From Brugia malayi (lineage: Eukaryota > Nematoda > Chromadorea > Rhabditida > Onchocercidae): a DNA stretch of 64,000 nucleotides. The position numbers and the translations under genes were made by a program. Location: NCBI RefSeq assembly GCF_000002995.4, contig NW_025062477.1, positions 9,086,649 to 9,150,648 on the forward strand, given 5' to 3'. A model generated the notes under the pieces. The model saw only the letters and a list, made by a program, of their open reading frames with translations. It had not been told where the DNA came from and did not search any database. Below, piece after piece: positions 13,278 through 27,800 of the stretch; the first letter of the stretch is position 1, and every line of letters starts with the position of its first letter.

Positions 13278-15176
13278 ATGGCGAAAAGAGATGACCGCAT
13301 ACAGCGAGCGATATATAACGAGAAAAGTTGTTGTGATGTACGACTGCTTCAAATGATCGTTTATTTCTTCAATTTTCTCTTTTATGTTAGTTTCTTCTAT
13401 TTCATTATTTGCTCGTAGCGAAATGCTATTTATGTTTCATTATTTTGAAAAGGCTAACATTTGGAGTTTGGTAAATGTTAAATTTCAGTAAGGGAGAGTT
13501 CGAACTTTTTGAATTCCAAAAGAAAATGCCATGAATTTGATGTTAATTTAAATCTTAATATCAATGCCTATAACAGATCAATTCCATGGCATTTATTGGA
13601 CTAGCTATGTGGACTTATACTATGAAATATACAATGATTGGTTCGTTATTGTATAGCAACAGGTACCTGCACAGTATCGGTCTGTGCTTCGTTGTTGGTT
13701 TAGCTGTATTTATTGTAGCTTCCTCAGGTTGTTGGGCTATTTTAAAAAGAAAACAATTGCTGTTGTTATTGGTTGGTACTACTTTATATAGTTCATATGT
13801 TGCTTATAGCGTATTTAATTTGTCTTTCTCGTTGTTACAGCGTAGTCAACCGCAAGTATTATGTATGGCTTCCGAATGACCTGTTTTTAGTTGTCAGTAC
13901 ATCTTTATCTTCAAATAAAGTTGTTAGAATAAAGTGACTATCGATGTTATAATTAAGTGTAGTTGGACCGTTCTTTTCAGTATTCTGTTCTGGTATTAAT
14001 TACAATGTTGATGGAATTAGCACTATGTATTATGACGTATGCTTATGTTGAGCACCTTGAAAGTAATCTTGGAACGACCTTACTTATGTCAGTTATTCGC
14101 GATCATTCTGAGCGCAGTGATATTTCTCAAGCACTGCAGCACTTACATCAGCAGGTATCACAGTATATGTTCAATATATCGAAGCTATTGTTTATCTAAC
14201 GAATGCTTTCTATTATGTATTACGAGGAATGTTAGTAGGCATATGTTTACGCTAAACGCCTTGAGAATAATTTTGAGATAATCTTACATATGTTTGTGAA
14301 GATAGCGCCACAGATTTATTGAATATGGCGTGAAAAGATAGGAAAATTCATCAGTTCGATTTTTTCCAGATATTTTTATCACTTTTTCAAATAATATCAC
14401 TTGCTTGTCATTCTTTTTTTGCAGGGTCGCTGTTGTGGTTCTCAGTCTTTCGAGGACTGGCGTGATTCTGTTTGGTGGCAAAAGGTAAATGGCCTAGCTG
14501 AGCTTAAACAGCGTTCTTTTGATTTGGTTGTACCGGATTTTTGCTGCCGTTCAGTGAAACCGAACTGCGGACGCCGAGATCATCCCTCCAATATTTATTA
14601 TAATGTGAGTTGCTGTACATGTCAATTACTCATGCTCTTTATTTATCAGGTTCTCCTTCAGTACCGCTCCAGAATATTAAGACTTGCTGAAGAATCAGTC
14701 TAGTTTGCTGATTTGCTAAAATTTTTCCTTATTCAAAATTTATTATCTAAGTTTAATGGAATTTTCAGGGATGTTTAATTTATTTGAAAAAAATGATAAA
14801 CGAGCAATTACTGATCATATGTGGTACTGCATTTGCATTTGCAGTTATGCAGGTGTGTCTTCTTGTTATTAAATCTTACCACCGAATACAATAAAAAGTA
14901 TCTGAATAAACTGAACCAACGGAATCAGATTGGATAGAACTTCTTGATCATTTTTTATGTAATATTTTTAACGAATCAGTAGTTGACATTACAATAATTG
15001 TGCCTAGGTTTTGCTTCTTTTTACATATTTGAATAACTTCCAAAAATATTTTCTAGCTATTTGGCATGTGTTTTGCTGCATATTTGTATATGAAGTGGCG
15101 TGAATTCTTAAAGTTTCGATCTATAAGCTCTAATAGCAGGGAAAAGAACGATATGACTATCATGTATTCTTTATGA
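13278..15176 (+). CDS. Tetraspanin, 286 aa
   Basis: Tetraspanins organise membrane microdomains with integrins, proteases and other partners. Exons 13278-13385, 13577-13771, 13981-14154, 14425-14604, 14769-14852 and 15057-15176 all join in phase 0 and give 286 aa. Four membrane segments are visible, near residues 26-52, 65-92, 97-123 and 232-265. The large outer loop between the third and fourth carries the CCG signature (C162, C163, G164), then C199-C200, C207 and C221: six cysteines, so it is not a TspanC8 type. The short first exon encodes a basic cytosolic head with a CC pair, a possible palmitoylation site. The cytosolic tail after the fourth segment is polar and serine-rich. The first-exon call rests on phase and on completing the first membrane helix. 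Which nematode tsp gene this is I cannot tell. Confidence 0.92.
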
Positions 15177-16834
15177 ATTTTTTTTTTTTTTACCTTTCTT
15201 TTTCTAAGTTGATGAGTATATATTATACAGAATACATAAGTTCGATTTGAAGTAAAAACATTCCTGTTTCTTTATTCAAATATTTAGAATTATTTCATTT
15301 GCAAACTCGCAAAATTGGATTTTACAATATCACTATTATATTAATCGTATGGTCCTGTTGTACCTTTGTCTATATGTTACAGTGTTGTTTATACCTACGT
15401 TGATTTTCTATTTATTAATCGAGAGGAAACCTAATCTTTATGTAATATTTCTTTAGCGGTAACTTTGATGTAAAGCTTTCAACTCTCATATTGTGTTATA
15501 AGACTTTTTCCGTTATTCACTAGTTGTCCTGCCTTGTAAAATTTCATTTTTTTTTTTCAAAATTTTTGGTACTACCCAGGTGGCAAATAATACTTTAATA
15601 TGTTAATGCTTTTTTTAATGTCATAAATCACTGCAATGTATTTCGTACAGTTTTGTCTTTCAAATATAATAATTTTGGGCCAGTTATTAAGCATTTAATA
15701 AATGTTATATATCGTGCGATTCACAATTTTGATTAGATCGTATATTTCCTTAATATTTTGTAAAAAAAAAAAAAAAAAAAAAAGTTTTGTCTTGCACAAC
15801 AAGCTTTTGTACTTGCAAGTAAATCTCTGAAATATTCCATCAACTTCAAATGTGAATAGAAACGAAATTTTCAATCGAATTGATGTGCAGGAAAAGCATA
15901 TTTAACTGGTATAATTGTGAAATTTGCTATTTAATCTTCACCTTTGGATCCATGTTTGATTAATACAAACAAAATTAAGCGATCAAAAATCAGCTGGACA
16001 GAATGTAGGTTGTTGAAGGAAAAGGTGACATTTGGGAAAATTCGCAAATTTTGACATGCATCATTCGACCTTTGACACTGGATTTGCAAGAAGGCGGATA
16101 AGCTTTATGTTTGAAGTACTGTATTTCAAATGATATAGGTCGTCCGTCCCTAACTTTTGTCAGTCGTAACAAATTTATCTCATCTCAGACTTGAGGCGTC
16201 CTTTTATTCTTTACTGTAGTAACAGCGTCAATATGCGCAGAGAAAGCGTATTTGTCTTCTACCAACTTACAAAACTTGATCCATTAATGGAGAAATTTGT
16301 GGCGCTTGTTTCCAGTGATATTTCTTGCTGTAAATTTGTCTCTTCAGAATTTTAGAAAATGAAAGGAAGTGAGGCTTTACTCCTGCATTTGTTGGCCGAC
16401 TAGTTCGAGAATTCAAACGAGCTAATTAAAGGAGAGAGGAGAGAGAATGAGGATGAAGTGAAGGGATGGAAGAGCTACGGTTAGTGGATTACCTAAGGGA
16501 TTTGGCGGAGACCTGCTTCGCAGACTGCAAAGCCCATAACCAGAATTCACTAGGGAATTGCTGCTATGCCGCAAACTAGTCCATATATTGCCCGTTCAAA
16601 TCATCTCTCCTGTCTTTCTCCCGTACCCTTCCCTTTCCGCAACCCTCCTTCCCGTTCTTTTCCTATAAAATCCTATTTATTCCAGTTGGCGACTTTCAGA
16701 TTTCCGTCAGAGCTCAAGCTCACTTCCGAACCTTCTGTCACTTCAGTGAATGTGGTATCTGTGTGCTTATAGTATTTATATTCATAGGAAGCCTTATCAT
16801 TATTTTGTTAGTGGCCGAAAATCTCAAATCAACA
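15177..16834. other. Intergenic, tetraspanin 3' region and zinc-finger gene promoter
   Basis: No coding segment was recognised. There is a poly-A run near 15763-15783, a purine-rich GA tract near 16428-16470 and a pyrimidine-rich tract near 16600-16675 shortly before the next gene. An acceptor-like TTATTTTGTTAG ends near 16811, just before the zinc-finger ATG, and may be a spliced-leader site. Confidence 0.45.
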
Positions 16835-19800
16835 ATGTCAACAAAAAGAAAGCAATTTAAACCGAAAGCATTCAAAGGTATAAATTGTTTCTCCAAATTT
16901 CCTATTTGTCCAAGATTTCTACAATCAAAATTTTCGTTAAAACAACAAATTTGAATCTTCAGATACATGAGTAGCAGTTTTAGTAAACAATTTACGTTTG
17001 CATAAAGCTTAGACTTCAGTAAATTCACTTAAAAAATTTCGTAGTTGCTTATGACACTTTATTGTTACTGGCAATTATCACAATGTTTCTTTACCTCACG
17101 ATCGCTACTTTACACAACTGTCGTAACATCGAAAGTAACGGACATTGTTCTTCAAAGGAAGTTGTTAACATCCAAGCTGCTTAATACACTTGCCAAAATT
17201 GGCTCAGATAATTTTTTCTCTACTTGAATCTTTTTGAAAATGCATGTTGTTCTTGCCCATTAATATCACACATTCTTTACATCCCAATAATGACTTCCTC
17301 CAAATAATTTTAGGAATCAGGCAAAGCTAATAGACCTGCAGCAGTTGAACTTACTGACTAATAGTTAAGCTGTCATTCAGTTATTTTTTTTAATCTTCCA
17401 GTCGGTTGATTATTATTTAATGAAAATTTTATGTCTTGAAAATATTGCAGATGATGAAACAATTAATAATGATTATGATGGTTTACATAGGGAGCAAAGA
17501 GTACAAGGAAAGAAAAGGTTTGTTCACAGAACTACTACCATTTATTTTACTAACGACTTCTTAAAAACTAATATATCTGCTTTAAATTAAAATCTCTTTT
17601 GTAACGACTGATTAATCATGTTTCGTGATAGCACATTAAAATTTGACTGATGCGTATCCATTAAACTAAGTCCATAACAAATATTTTGTTCAGAAATTTT
17701 TGTTACAGTTGACACTGAACAAAAGTCTCCAAATTCTCATAAGTGAAGTGAGTGGTCTGAGTAGATAATTAGTGGGAATAATAGAACTAAAGCAAACCTT
17801 AATTTCATGCAACTCTTCATATTGCATTAAAAAAGTGACCGTCACTATATCTTGATTTCTTAAGAAAGCAAAAAAATGATGGAGAATCAGAGATCAACGG
17901 CAAAGAATCATCTCCAGAACCTTCTCTCTTAGTTAAGATCATAGATATGGAAATAATCTGCAGCTTCTGTGAGACTAGATTTGATGATATCAAGGCACTA
18001 CAGAATCACACATTACAAAATCACCAGGTATAATGCTTTCAAGTGCTGTAATTACAAAAATGTCACATTCAGTCTTCCTTCTGGGTCTACCAAACTTATC
18101 ATTAGTTGCTGCTTACAATGCATGGCGAGTAATTTCACCTATTTCCTTGATCCTTCACAATTTCTTTATTCCTAATACGAATTTATTAATTTATTCGAAA
18201 TCATCTATTTTCCTTAGGAATTATTACGTTAAGTGTTCGTTGGAAGATTCCATTTGTTAAAAAAATATAAGTTAACGTGCAAGTGATTGCTGCATTCCAT
18301 GAAGACTTAATTATTTTTTATTTCAGCAGCGACAGCAGCAGCAAAATATAAAAGTGGAAAATGAGGAAAACGATGCAGTTTCGTTGAACAACGAAGTATA
18401 CATTCGTTTTTGTTTATTGCAAAAAACACAACAAGAAAGGGAAATATTCTCGATATTGCTTAAGACTCTGTTTGAATTAATATGACAAGATTTAAAATAT
18501 TGAAACGATACAAAATGATAAAGTCTAAGTAACTGATCTCTCTATTTTTATGAAAATATTTATGTCCAACCAAAACCAAATTAAATCAAATTTAAACCAA
18601 ATTCAATTAAAATCCTCTCAGATCGGTCGAAACAATGGCGAAGGTCCATCAATGGTATGTCAACAGTGCGACACGACACTGCATGGTTTTGCTGAATTTG
18701 GTTGTCATATGCGAACACATTTAATCAGTAAAGATAAGGAGCAGAAATGCAGTCTTTGCAGTGCCATCTTCACCGATCCTATTGTATTCATCTTTTTACT
18801 CCTTCAAAAATAATATAGATGATGCGAAGAAAATATTCGTAGCAATGAAAATTTCTTTTTCTCCCACAATTTTTGACTATAAAAGTATTCAATAACTAAA
18901 AAACACTAGCAACTTTGTTTACTGTCACCTACCTATTTCTCTTAGATTCGATTATCACATATTGTTGAACATTTTATGGAAAATAGTATTCGTATACAAT
19001 GCAAAGAATGTCCGACGGTAACGTTTTATAATTTTCAACAAGTTCGGCAACATCACTCTGACGAGCATTTGGAGATACTATACCGCTGCGCCATATGTCA
19101 TCAAATGTTTAGCAACCAACATCGTTTTCAGGTGCAGGAATTCCGGAATTTCATTTGCAAATGCAATGAAATATGATAACATGTAATATATTCTCAGGAG
19201 ACTTGAGAGAAAAATGACGACGAATAGGCAATCAATATGATATGCACAAATATCGGGATTCTCATATTCTTGAACTAAATATTATTTTCAATTTAGGAAC
19301 ATTCTGTTACTCACATCGAAGAAGTTCTCCGATATCATTGCGCAGTTTGTAGCATTCCATTTGAAACTCGCGATCTTCTGGCGATCCATGTACAGCTAAT
19401 TCATGATCGGTCTGCCATTACTTTAACAGTTAACAATTTACAGCGGAATTCATCGGGAAAAAGTTTTTGCAAACAACAGGTCATTATTTCTTATACGATC
19501 AGCAATTATTAATAATTTATATTCACTACTGCAGGCCAGTTTGGTCAATCGATGGCATTGACAATTGGAAATGCTTTGATAGTACACATTGTGCATTTTC
19601 AAAAATACATTTTCATAAGTTAGGTATAACAGATTCCCACTAATAGATCACAATGTTTAATTACTAATGAGTTATATGATTGGTGACCGAAATACAAAAT
19701 ACGCTAAATAAGTTTGAATATTTCAATTGCAGTCTGAAAATCGTCTAGTAAAATGTTTGGTCTGTGATATAAAATTTGAAAACGAAGATGAATTGGACTT

Positions 19801-21850
19801 TCATCGCCTTATCGCACATTGCAAGGTATTGGGAATTTATCTGTTTTTTTCCTATTTTCTTTCTTATTTTTCTTTATTTTTTCGATTTCAGTATTTATTG
19901 ATTCATATTATGCTTACTGATTTGATTCTCATTTATTGTTTTTATCTAAAAGGCCATATAATTTTTTTAATTCGTTAAACGGACACATTAACTGGCACAT
20001 TTTCTGTGTAATTCGATTTGCTTTTATGCATCAGTACTATATATCATTTTGGAAGAAATAACTAAGAAATTCGTTGCTGTAGGTATTCGACTTTGAGCTT
20101 TTATTACCATTTTTGACTCTCGAAGTTTGGCTTTTTATTGTTAACCATTTGAGATTTTTGAGAACAGAATTTCTCAGGTACCTCGGTCGAATCGTTGTGC
20201 AGACTGCCAGATACAAATCCAGACCGTCATGCATTTCAAGAATCATATTCGTGAACATATGCAAGACGAATACACCGTAAGCTGTATCATTTGTCGGCAA
20301 GCACTTCGTAATGATACACAGATCGATACGCATGCTAAATATCATTTGCAGTTAAGTGACAATACCTTGGGAAGGGATCAACAGTGCAGAATATGCCAAC
20401 AGGTTCACTAATATCGTCAAGTTATAAAACTTTCATTCAGCTTACTGAAAGAGATCTTCTGTAAAATTATAGACTTCCGCAGATCTGCAAACATTATATT
20501 TGAGTGTAGCAATATTTCGTGCCCATTCATTGACTCTCTGATATCGCGAGGAAATCCTAAGTCGCGGGAATGAGTGGTCTATCTTGATGATGTTTTTTTC
20601 TTGGCATTTAAGATTTTTGCAGCATTTCTCAAGCGAATCACTCGGATTACATGTAGTGGAGCATTCCAGCAACGGAGATTGTCCGTACTGTGGCAGACAT
20701 CTCCCAGATGTTGGGAGTTTATTGACTCACATTGATTCAGTGCATTCGGATGTGGAAGCAGCCTATCAGTGCAGTAACTGTCGACAGGCTTTTCATTTTA
20801 AATCTCAACTACAACATCACCATTGTCCAGCTGTTGCATGCGAAACACTGCCTAAGTTGACTTTACTTTAGTCCAGTCCCAATAATTTCTGTTATAGAAT
20901 TATTGAAATAAAAAAGTATGTATGATGTGTGAGATAACAATGCATTAATGATCCATGTTGTAATTACTGTTTAGTTCACTTCAAGAGCAGCCACCGGTCT
21001 TGAACCAGCAACAAACTTATCAGTGCCCATACTGTCCTAAGGTTGATTTTCTTGCAATTCCTGTTAGTTTTCAATCCATTTGAATCACACGATATTTGTT
21101 CACTGTACTATTTTTACCACTTTTTCACAATCCTTATCTTATTTCCGGCTAGTTTTGGAAATTTGATGCAAAAGACACTTACGCAAATGACCTTACACAC
21201 TGCTCTAAAAAGTGAAGTGCAAAAGGAGAAAAAACTTGAAGTGCTGTTATTTTTGTAATTTCTTGTTAAGATGTTTGGCTCGGAAAGCGCTCTCCAGGGT
21301 CATTCACATATTCATTCAACAAGATCATTTCGCTGTGATCTTTGTGTGCTATCTTTTTCATCCAGTCAACGCCTTGAAACCCATCGTAAAAAACATTTTT
21401 CGAGGAAAAACTTTACGTGTCAAATTTGCGATCTGCAATTTCTGAAGTAAGTGAAATTTCTATGATCGTTTGTTGGTATCTGTTACCAGCATTGGTGTCC
21501 ATTATAAGCAACAGTTATTTAGCTAAATATAATGAAGAAACGGGGATATGTGGAATATATTAAGGATCTCTTTCCTCAGAGTTCAGGGTACAAAAAGGGG
21601 AAATCTTAATAGGATATAAAGAGGCCTTTCAATCATATTTCTTTCTGATTGGCTGAAAAACTAAAATAAATTGAATAGAAATCGTTAACGTACATATATT
21701 AAACTTACACGAACGATATTTTCAAAGCCTGTCAGCTTATATGCATGGTATTTCAGCCGTGATGATTTATCACTACACGTAAAAATACATGGTGGCACTT
21801 TAACACGATGTAGTGCTGCTGAGCCGACTATGAAAACACGTTTTAACTGA
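16835..21850 (+). CDS. C2H2 zinc-finger protein with 15 fingers, ZNF423/ZNF521 (Oaz) type
   Basis: Thirteen exons: 16835-16877, 17451-17517, 17865-18027, 18327-18395, 18622-18783, 18946-19131, 19297-19479, 19733-19825, 20178-20402, 20623-20855, 20975-21041, 21271-21446, 21757-21850. All junctions are in phase; about 586 aa. The first residues, MSTKRKQFKPKAF, resemble the N-terminal RKQ-type motif with which FOG, SALL and ZNF423/521 bind the NuRD co-repressor. Fifteen C2H2 units follow, several split by introns, for example CPYCPK then MFGSESALQGHSHIH across 21041/21271, and CQICDLQF then LNRDDLSLHVKIH across 21446/21757. One finger (CSNCRQAF...) ends in a variant HHC pattern. Finger spacing is irregular, without TGEKP linkers, as in ZNF423/521. 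It is probably a nuclear DNA-binding regulator. Assignment to that subfamily is from memory of its layout and is moderate. A possible AATAAA lies at 21947-21952. Confidence 0.9.
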
Positions 21851-24800
21851 TGTTTTTGCGCAGTCATTTTTTTATATTGTTGTTGTTTTTTTTTTTTTTT
21901 TTCTTATATTGTTTTTTTATAAAAAAAAATTACTGTTAACAGTTAAAATAAATTTCGAGATAGGATATCGAAGAAAACAGCTACAAGCGTTTTATTTTTA
22001 CGTCAACGAGACGCTTCAATGCAACAGATAAAACGCATTTTTTATTATTCATTTTCTTTCTTTGTTTTTTTGTTTACCAAAACCTTGCTTTTTCGTTCAT
22101 CTAGAGAAGGAAATAGTCGATCACTAGCATTGTAATTTGTCTCAGGCAAACAATACAGGAATGTGTCAAGTGGACGAACATCTTATTGTATCTACGCTTC
22201 ATTGAATGGTTAAAGTCGAGTGATATCTTTTATAGCCGGCAAGCACCTTGTGATTATCAACGTCATCGTTTAATTATAATAATATTTGTTAATAATATTT
22301 GCACATTATCAAGAGTATATTGAGGAAGAATCGGATGAGTTCACGGTAAGTTTTGAAGAACTGATCTTGAATGACAAAAAAGAGACAAATCTATCAACGT
22401 CTCATCTATGAATCAGCCCAGAGGTCATATTAGCTCTACTAGAACGAGACCTGAATGTAAAAACAGCATATTTTTTTCAAAATCATCTCAGCAGAACTGC
22501 TTACATTCAGAACGTGCAACTTTATCTATTATTTTGTCACTAACTAAGATTTTGCACACCCTTTCAAATCTAAGGAATATGTGAGGTGAACTTTGAGTGT
22601 GAAGCGCGAAGGATAATAAAAGGTCACATTCAGGCTATGCCTGTCGCGGATTTTAATATCGCGAAACTCTAAAATATAAGCATTGAGAATATGAGTAAGA
22701 AATAAGGTTTATGAAATCTTGCAAGTAGTGCTTATAACTCTTTGCTTTCAATCTTATGTTTAATCTGTAAATCTTTTATATAAAACTGCTCGTCAACTAG
22801 GAATTAGCTCTGCTTGTAAACAAGGTCAACAGCCCTTTGTTAGACTTACTACTCTTTCGGTAGGTCTTTCATAATTCATGCTTCAAATGTTTAATTCTTT
22901 GGGTCTGAAAAATTGACAAGCATATTGCAAATTATTTTGTGCACTTATTGATAAGATAATGACAAATGGACAACGCAGAAACGCGGAAAGTCAGAATTCA
23001 GTTTCGTAGTAAATATTTATTTATTATTCTTGATAGTAGAAGTATGAGGACAAGGACTTGAATGAGTGAAAAATGAGGCAGAAATACTAATTACACACAA
23101 TTAAAACATGTTCCAACCAAATAAATGTGAATATTTTATCTACCAAATTTTTAAACAATTTCTTCAAAAGATTTTAAGGAATTGAAAATTTGAAGAGTTT
23201 TTCTAAATTAAAGTTTTTATTTTCAAATTCGTGAACGTTATTACTTTGCTTGAGGTCAATGAATATCAATTTTGAACGGCAACCTTCGAATTAATCTCCT
23301 ACCAAATATTCAACTCATTGATAATTTGTTAATTAATGTTCATATTATCACATCAAGACGCTTTGCTAATGTGCTTCCTGAAAGTCACTGTTTTCGATCG
23401 CTGTCGCCAAACCTCAAATCATCAATAGTTTAAGAATATATTTAAATCAAGAAATTACCATAAATTGATTATTGCTCACACATGAAAATTAAAAAAATTA
23501 AGGATAAAGATGGAGAAAAATACTAATATTTACTAATACTTTTCAGTAATATTCACAATGCGTGAATATGACCATATGAGAGGTATGAAAATTAACAAAA
23601 ATGATAAAATTCAAAACAATTGTTGTTCTAACAATAATTAATGATAATAATAATAATAAACGTAATAAAATAATAAAAAACCTCCTCTTTTATTATTTTT
23701 TTATACCTATTTTAAATTGCCAAATTTCTTCTTGCAGTCTAAACCTTATTATTATCAAAACGATTCAAGAGCAGATGGAAAACAATCCTTGATTTCAAAT
23801 GATGTCATATATATATGCAAATTTATATTCACATTGTGTAAAATTTATATTTCTATTGCTGTAAACATAAAAAAAATGAAATAGAATACATATTTATTTC
23901 TGTTGTATCATTTTTATTAAGAAACGAATAGCATTAATTTTCACTTGAGAGTTCTCTTAATTAATAACATGCACAATTGTAAAAGAAAACTTTTTATCTG
24001 TAATGTTTTTATTCGTCTATATAATTATACAGAACTTTTTCTTTTCCTTCCATATATTTCAAGATATCATCTTTATAATTTACACTCATTTGCTCTTTTT
24101 TATCTCTTAGAATAGAATAATGAAACATTTGCAAAATTAATTTATAAAAAAAGGGAAAAAAATTTTGAACAAGCTTGTTTAATCCGTTACATATCACATT
24201 TCAACTTTAACAATATCGGAAGCTTTCTTAGCTTCTGAAATATTTTGAAAATTCTTCGAATGTGTAACAAATGCAACTTCTTGTTTGGTCCGTAGAAATA
24301 TCTTTTTAATATGTAAAGAAATTGAATTTTAAGTGATCTTGTGTTTTCTAAACTGATCAAGAATTCGTATTGGTATTGATTAGGACTGAACAGTTAAGAC
24401 ACAGGAAAGTATCTTTTTGCATCACAGCTAAGTGCGAAAAAGGCAAAATGAAAGGAATGAAAGGAAAATTGTACTTCCGAGGTAAAATTATCGTGAAATA
24501 GTGTTTGCTTCGAGTAGTTTGTAGAGCCGAATATGTTTACCTTTATTTTACTGAGATGAAGATTTGTCGTTGTTATCGAATAAAATTAAACAGTTTAAGG
24601 AAGTAATTGGCAGTGAATGCCAGATTGCTATCCACAAAAACTAACTTAGACAAAGGTTATACTGTAGACTAACTTATGACAAGGCTTGATTTACAAGAAG
24701 GAGCGAACATGCCGCAAAGGAGGTTAGGTAAATAAAGAACTGTTAACCTAGTTAAATTGGAATATAATTTAGAGTTAGTAAGCAACCGACAAGCAAAACA

Positions 24801-27800
24801 AAAGATCAACTAAATAAAGAACTGATAATTTGTAAACAATCTAATTGGGAGCAAATTTCTACACATATTCGAGTTAAAATTGAAAGATAAATATTGGTTA
24901 AATGATTTTCTGCATGAGATTGGAACATTTGTTGTATAAGGAATGCTCAAATAAGATAGATTTTAGTTTTATGGCTTTCATACAATTATAATTTGGTTTT
25001 TCAACAAGTACCTCGTATGAAAAATATTAAATGAAAGTTAACTAAATCGTATCAAATGCTCTCGACATTAGTTTGGTTGCATCATAGCCAATAATGTAGA
25101 ATTTCATGATGAAAAATGTGAAGCAGAAGAAGTTGAAATGGAGAGAAAGGCGAATAAAGTAATAAGTAAAAAGTAAATATCAAACATTTACCACTGATAG
25201 TTTTTTTTTTTTTTAATTTTTTTTTTAATGGTTTATAATACTAGTCATCTTTTACTTTTTTAATTTTTAATCATAGCGTTTTTGCTATAGTTTTTTACTT
25301 TCAGCTTTCTGCAGTCAAAATGAATTGCAAGCGAAACGACCAAAATCTTCCTAAATTATTTTATAGAAATGTTATATATCACTAAGGCTTTCATAAAATT
25401 TTACTTGCTTGGTATCCATGCCCAAACCTTTCTGTTCATATCAGATAATATTTTTTCCTCTTCTTTTTAAATCCGGAACGGGATTCCTTGAAAATTAGAT
25501 TTGTCAATCAATTTGATATTTTTTATTTACCTTACTGAAAAAAAAAAAGGTTTACTTCATAACCAACATGCTGCAATCAACTAAAAGTTTAATATTTGCT
25601 TATTCAATGCGCAAATTTGTTAAAAAAAAAAATAAAAATTCTGAACCAATCATTGGAAAAAAGCATACCTTCAACCCATATGAAGTTATATTTTCGGTAA
25701 CGTTTTACTTCGCACATTTAAACACAGAAAGCGCTATGGACGATCGCCTTTTTTTCTAAAAAAAATCTGCAAAAATATGCCATTTTAAATATTCCAAAAA
25801 GGAAAAAATCTATTCCTCATTTTATGAATTTAAAGAGATTGACCACAGCAGTTCACAACAATTAAATGAAACGAGAATCTAGCATAATCAAAAAAGCAAA
25901 ATCAAATAATGATTTTTATTCAAATCACAAATCTCTCATACGATATATGTGATATACTTTAATAATATTATATTTAATAATACTTAAATAATTTTTCGTT
26001 GTTAAATGCAATTACTTTCATTTCATATGTTAAACAACGACGAATACAATTGAGAAAAATCATTGATCCATACGTTATTTTGTTTCATGTCTGCTAAGTT
26101 ATCATACATCACATATCAAAATTATCATCTTTTAATTCTTCTCCTCTCCGTACTTACTGTTTATTCCTCCATATAACTTTATTGTTCCAGTTTACACTAA
26201 CTTCTTAATTATGCAATCCTATATTTTCTAATATAATCTTCTTTGCTTTCTTCTTGCTTATTCTTTGTACGACCCATTCGTGACTTTAATTTTGGTTATA
26301 TCTGGAATTCTAGTCCTAAATCTAAATAGAATAAATGCCAAAAATAATTTATTAGCCATAGATTTAAATCAAAAACTTATTTTAATTGCATGTAAAATTG
26401 AAGGTCATGCAGAGAGATGTTGGAAAAAAAACTTACTGATCATTGCTGACTGAAAGTTTGGAGTAGTTTTCTCCTTATCTGAAAGTAAGAAAACTTTTTT
26501 ATAGGTAAAAAAAAAAAAAACGTGAATAGTCAAACGAATGTTTTCATAAGCATGAGGAACAATTTATTCCGAAACTGTTCCCAACATCTGACAGAAATCT
26601 TATGATTTTACCATGATAAAACAGGGCTCTGATATCTTGTACATCATTTGATTATTTATAATACCTATGGAAGAGTATTCAACACTACAGGTACCAAAAA
26701 AAGCATGAACTTATCATCTTCTCAGGTGTGGAGAGAATATTCTTGATGTCTGAAACTTATCAAAAGACAGATGGTGTGTTTTAAAACTAAGCTTCTACAC
26801 TTCTTTTTATGTAATATCCTTATTCGGTAAGCTGTTTTGTTAAATGTTGGATAGCTCTTATTACATGAATCCTCAAATGTAAATACGAATACTTATGAGT
26901 TTATTCGTCAATGACTTAAACAGCTGGAGGTGAAGTACAATGATACAAGATAATATATGCATTGTTAAAAGTGTTCACTGGAACTAAGGTTTCTTGGCTA
27001 AAAATTTTGATGAAAAAACTTTGATAGAAAGCCGAGTAATATGTTCAATACTTTCGAATTATTGCTGCTTAAATTAATACTGACATTTATATTTGACAAT
27101 ATCCCTGTATACCTTATTTAAATTGCTAATTAAGTAATTAAAAATTCATATTTGATTTGAAAAAAATAAGGTTCGAAAGAATTTTATAAATTTTGGAAAA
27201 CTTTGAAAGGAACTTAGAACAGCCAAATTTCGTTTCCAATATTACATGAAAATGCAAAAATACTACGCCGTTTTGATTATGTGAGAAAAAAGAAAACGAC
27301 ATCAAACTTCGTGTTTTGTTGTTAACTAAAACAAAAAACAACGTATATTGTAAGTAATTTGCAAGTACGCATTGTAATGGGTAGAAATTGTTCCCAAACA
27401 TTGGGAAAAACTGAAAACTATTAAAGATAATCAATGAATTTAATTACTCTTATAAGCATCATTATATAACAGAAATTAAAATGTTGATTTTTTGATTTAT
27501 TTATATTTACATTGAAAGAAAAAAATAAATGTTGCAACTGCAATGAAGAACTGAAAATCTTCAAAGAATATTATTAATAACGAATTAATTACCCTCTTTA
27601 AGTTGAATAAATTTAAGGAAACATCTGGTACCTAGTTGCTACCTTGGTCGCACTCCATCCCATAATCACAGTGATGCAAAGAAATGGAGCAATTTTTGAA
27701 ATCTTCTAAGAATGTTTTCATTTCATATGAAGAATGGTATCATGTCATTGCCGCATTTGCAACCGCTATTCCCTCAAATGCTTTAGAATCTGTTTTTTCC

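Noticed and set aside
21208..21270. A KCCYFC finger-like segment in the zinc-finger gene
   Set aside because: It lies in another frame and inside an intron; joining 21041 to 21271 restores a perfect finger without it.
22290..22345. Short coding-like segment ending in a GTAAGT donor
   Set aside because: No start, acceptor or partner exon could be found; too short to support.
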